From positions 3,463,501 to 3,527,500 of the forward strand of contig NZ_LT629762.1 of assembly GCF_900105155.1 (NCBI RefSeq): a DNA stretch of 64,000 bases, written 5' to 3'. A model generated the notes under the pieces. The model saw only the letters and a list, made by a program, of their open reading frames with translations. It was not told the origin of the DNA and did not search any database. Of the stretch, positions 60,735 to 64,000 are shown piece after piece (position 1 is the first letter of the stretch; the number at the start of each line of letters is the position of its first letter). Source of the stretch: Pseudomonas prosekii. Its GTDB lineage: Bacteria > Pseudomonadota > Gammaproteobacteria > Pseudomonadales > Pseudomonadaceae. Both the position numbers and the translations under genes were made by a program.

Positions 60735-60743
60735 ATAGTTAAC

Positions 60744-61094
60744 ATGAGCGTCGAATCCTTCACCCCCACGGCTTTGCAATTCACCCACGGTGCCGCGCAC
60801 AAGGTGAAGAGCCTGGTCGATGAAGAGGGGAATGATCGCTTGAAGCTGCGCGTATTTGTTACGGGCGGTGGTTGTTCAGGTTTTCAGTACGGCTTCACCT
60901 TCGATGAAGAAGTGGCCGATGACGACACCATCGTCGAGCGCGAAGGTGTCAGTCTGGTCGTTGACCCGATGAGCTTCCAATACCTGGCAGGTGCCGAGGT
61001 GGATTACCAGGAAGGTCTGGAAGGTTCGCGGTTCGTGATCAAGAATCCGAACGCCAGCACCACCTGTGGTTGCGGTTCGTCGTTCTCGATCTGA
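60744..61094 (+). CDS. erpA: Iron-sulfur cluster insertion protein ErpA
   Basis: 116 residues, A-type carrier. The three cluster ligand Cys are in G-G-G-C-S-G-F and C-G-C-G-S-S-F at the C-terminus. It passes Fe-S clusters to target enzymes such as IspG. It is preceded by a likely IscR site and followed by its own terminator. Confidence 0.96.
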   Translation: MSVESFTPTALQFTHGAAHKVKSLVDEEGNDRLKLRVFVTGGGCSGFQYGFTFDEEVADDDTIVEREGVSLVVDPMSFQYLAGAEVDYQEGLEGSRFVIKNPNASTTCGCGSSFSI

Positions 61095-61109
61095 TCCGCG
61101 TTACCGCAA

Positions 61110-61150
61110 CAAAAAACGCCGCATGGCTTAAAAGCTCTGCGGCGTTTTGC
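61110..61150 (+). terminator. Terminator of erpA
   Basis: AAAACGCCGCA/TGCGGCGTTTT with a 15-nt loop, 16 bp after the stop. Confidence 0.85.
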
Positions 61151-61205
61151 TGTCCGGGATTAGCGATGGCCAGGATTCTTTATGACCAGGATCCTTTATG
61201 AAGAG

Positions 61206-62300
<1,095 letters not shown>

Positions 62301-63719
62301 TTAGCGTTTGCTCGAGGCCAGCATGGTGGCCTTCTCTTGGTCCATCCGCGCCATCAATGGCTGACTTTGCGCGAGGAAACGTGAGCGCTCGCCTTTGGCA
62401 ATCGGATCAGCCATCGGCAGCTTCTGGCCCAATGGGTCGACGTGGACGCCATTGACCTGGAACTCGTAGTGCAAGTGCGGGCCGGTCGACAGGCCAGTGG
62501 TGCCGATATAACCAATCACCTGACCCTGCTTGACGGAGCCGCCAGTCTTCACGTTTTTGGCGAAGCCTTGCATGTGACCGTACAGCGTGCGGTAGGTGTT
62601 GCCGTGCTGAATGATGATGGTGTTGCCATAACCGCCGCGACGGCCCGCCAATAACACTTTGCCGTCACCGGTTGCCTTGATTGGCGTACCGCGCGGCGCC
62701 GCGTAATCGACGCCTTTGTGCGCGCGGATCTTGTTCAGGATCGGGTGTTTGCGGCCCATGGAGAACTTCGAGCTGATGCGCGCGAAGTCTACCGGCGTGC
62801 GGATGAACGCCTTGCGCATGCTGTTGCCGTCAGCGGTGTAGTAGGCGCTGTTGCCTTGTTTGTTGGTGTAACGCACGGCGGTGTAGGTCTTGCCGCGGTT
62901 GGTGAAGCGCGCGGAGAGGATCGGGCCATTGCCGACGGCCTTGCCGTTGACGACTTTCTGTTCGTAGATCACGTCGAACTCGTCACCCTGGCGAATATCC
63001 TGAGCGAAGTCGACGTCGTAGCCAAACACGCTGGCCATGTCCATGGTCAGGCTGTGCGACAGGCCGGCGCGTGCAGCCGATTGCGACAGCGAACTGTTGA
63101 TCACGCCATGTACATAAGCAGAGCGCACGGTCGGTTTGGCAGTGATGCGGTTGAACGCATAACCCTTGTCATTCTTCGACAGGGTGATGGTTTCGAGGTC
63201 GCTGACCTTGCTGTGCAGGCTGGTCAACTGGCCTTCCGGGCTCAGTTCGAATTCGAGTTTCTGGCCGCGCTTGAGCTGGCTGAACTGTTTGGCCTGCTTG
63301 TCGCTGGCCAATACTTCATGGACGAAAGCGGCTGGCAGGCCGACTTTTTCGAACAGCGTGGACAGGGTGTCACCTTTGCCGACAATCACTTCTTTGTGGT
63401 TGGGCGCTTTCGGCGGCTCGACCACTGGCGCGGGGGCGGCTTGAGCCGTGGCGGTAGGGTCTTCGGCGCTTTCTTCGATCTGCGCGAAAGGTGAAGCTTC
63501 CGGCTCATTTGTGGCTTGGACGGCTTCAGCGGCGTCTTGGTCTTGTGTCAGTTGTTCAGCAGGACTTTCCAGTTCAAGACTGAGCGTTGTCTTTTTGGCT
63601 TCAACATCACTGGAAGGGAATACCAGAAGAGCCAGGCTAAGAAGGGCGGCGATACCACTTGCGGCGAGCAGGTGGGTCTTCGGGTAAAGCGGCGGCGCTT
63701 TAGACGGTTTTGTGGTCAT
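62301..63719 (-). CDS. M23 peptidoglycan DD-metalloendopeptidase with LysM/OapA-like region
   Basis: 472 residues from the ATG at 63719 (no strong ribosome site; the frame starts at 63767). An N-terminal membrane helix (LLAASGIAALLSLALLVFP) anchors it. A Glu/Ala-rich linker, an OapA/LysM-like region (VIVGKGDTLSTLFEKVGLP), an M23 linker domain, then the LytM catalytic domain with H-K-G-V-D-Y-A and H-L-H-Y-E-F zinc motifs, both intact. It cuts crosslinks to allow cell-wall growth, like E. coli MepM. In an operon with anmK. Confidence 0.93.
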   Translation of the reverse strand: MTTKPSKAPPLYPKTHLLAASGIAALLSLALLVFPSSDVEAKKTTLSLELESPAEQLTQDQDAAEAVQATNEPEASPFAQIEESAEDPTATAQAAPAPVVEPPKAPNHKEVIVGKGDTLSTLFEKVGLPAAFVHEVLASDKQAKQFSQLKRGQKLEFELSPEGQLTSLHSKVSDLETITLSKNDKGYAFNRITAKPTVRSAYVHGVINSSLSQSAARAGLSHSLTMDMASVFGYDVDFAQDIRQGDEFDVIYEQKVVNGKAVGNGPILSARFTNRGKTYTAVRYTNKQGNSAYYTADGNSMRKAFIRTPVDFARISSKFSMGRKHPILNKIRAHKGVDYAAPRGTPIKATGDGKVLLAGRRGGYGNTIIIQHGNTYRTLYGHMQGFAKNVKTGGSVKQGQVIGYIGTTGLSTGPHLHYEFQVNGVHVDPLGQKLPMADPIAKGERSRFLAQSQPLMARMDQEKATMLASSKR

Positions 63720-63736
63720 AGGTAATTTTTGACTTT

Positions 63737-63762
63737 GAAAAGATGAATTGGAAAAGATGAAT
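63737..63762. repeat. Short direct repeat in the mepM-like leader
   Basis: GAAAAGATGAAT occurs at 63737-63748 and 63751-63762, followed by GATGAAGATGAAA. It lies directly upstream of the chosen start. Confidence 0.55.
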
Positions 63763-63789
63763 GACATGATGAAGATGAAATAACTGTAT

Positions 63790-63818
63790 AAAATATAACC
63801 AAATCATCCCTGAAGCAA
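63790..63818 (-). promoter_or_regulatory. Candidate promoter of the M23-anmK operon
   Basis: On the minus strand TTGCTT (63813-63818) and TATTTT (63790-63795) are 17 bp apart, about 70 bp before the start codon. The region is unusually AT-rich for this genome. Confidence 0.45.
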
Positions 63819-63930
63819 GTCCGCGGACACTCTGCCGGCGGATTGGCGTCATTGCGCCGGCCAAACTTTGTATTTGACCCGTGATCTTGTATGGTTGGTT
63901 CCCTTTGAATTCGAGCCTTGCGGGTCTGTT

Positions 63931-64000
63931 ATGAAGTCGGTTGAAGAGCAGCTAGCGCTGATCAAACGTGGTGCAGAAGAACTGTTGGTCGAGTCCGAGC
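63931..64000 (+). CDS. tyrS: Tyrosyl-tRNA synthetase, N-terminal fragment
   Basis: The visible 23 residues (MKSVEEQLALIKRGAEELLV) match the start of Pseudomonas TyrS; the window ends here. The order mepM-like/tyrS is the one found in P. aeruginosa (PA0667/PA0668). Divergent from the M23 gene. Confidence 0.8.
   Translation, partial: MKSVEEQLALIKRGAEELLVESE

Overview
The window is chromosomal DNA of a fluorescent Pseudomonas, most likely of the P. fluorescens group. The evidence is gene order recalled from P. aeruginosa and P. putida: rmcA-rpoD-dnaG-rpsU-tsaD, then lptD-surA-pdxA-rsmA-apaG-apaH, then agtSR and its ABC transporter, rpe-gph-trpE, trpGDC-vfr-osmC-speD, and argC-erpA-anmK-mepM-tyrS. 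Other pointers are high GC with long antisense shadow ORFs, Pseudomonas-only proteins (Vfr, AmgK/MurU, RmcA, EstA) and about nine paired REP elements of the fluorescens type. No prophage, insertion sequence, integron or CRISPR array is visible. Nearly all of it is conserved core genome.

Layout. Bases 1-4750 hold the start of a flavin amine oxidase with its Lrp-type regulator, a membrane PQQ glucose dehydrogenase (gcd), a small DUF4258/HTH pair resembling a toxin-antitoxin module, and a tRNA with a CAU anticodon that reads as tRNA-Ile2. Bases 4750-13400 hold the c-di-GMP enzyme RmcA and the macromolecular synthesis genes rpoD, dnaG and rpsU, divergent from tsaD. Bases 13400-22300 hold tsaD, plsY, folB-folK, cca and the prkA-yeaH-spoVR stress cluster. 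Bases 22500-30150 hold glpE, apaH-apaG, rsmA-pdxA-surA-lptD, and a divergent amgK-murU-djlA operon begins at 30279. Bases 33970-42000 hold a two-component system matching AgtS/AgtR and an ABC transporter of the polyamine/GABA/5-aminovalerate type. Bases 42190-51530 hold an iron alcohol dehydrogenase, rpe-gph, trpE, the autotransporter esterase estA and trpGDC. Bases 51650-64000 hold a lipoyl-ligase-like gene, vfr, an OsmC protein, speD, coq7, a HIT hydrolase, an SDR, a DUF805 protein, a nitronate monooxygenase, hemJ, argC, erpA, anmK, an M23 endopeptidase and the start of tyrS.

Connections. AmgK/MurU and AnmK, 30 kb apart, belong to the same peptidoglycan recycling route, and an M23 endopeptidase adjoins anmK. 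LptD, SurA and RsmA/PdxA form a tightly overlapping envelope and housekeeping operon. trpE and trpGDC are split by estA, but each half is preceded by a homologous leader peptide ending in R-W-R-W-R-A. The trpE copy is read in frame with the 3' end of gph.

Nothing here looks like a large undescribed system. The items most worth following up are the DUF4258/HTH module with its promoter-operator palindrome and near-identical flanking terminators, the trp leader inside gph, the duplicated leader before trpG with estA in between, the perfect inverted repeat before the agt transporter, the two palindromes in the erpA leader, and the REP pairs with matching spacers that bracket the transporter permeases.
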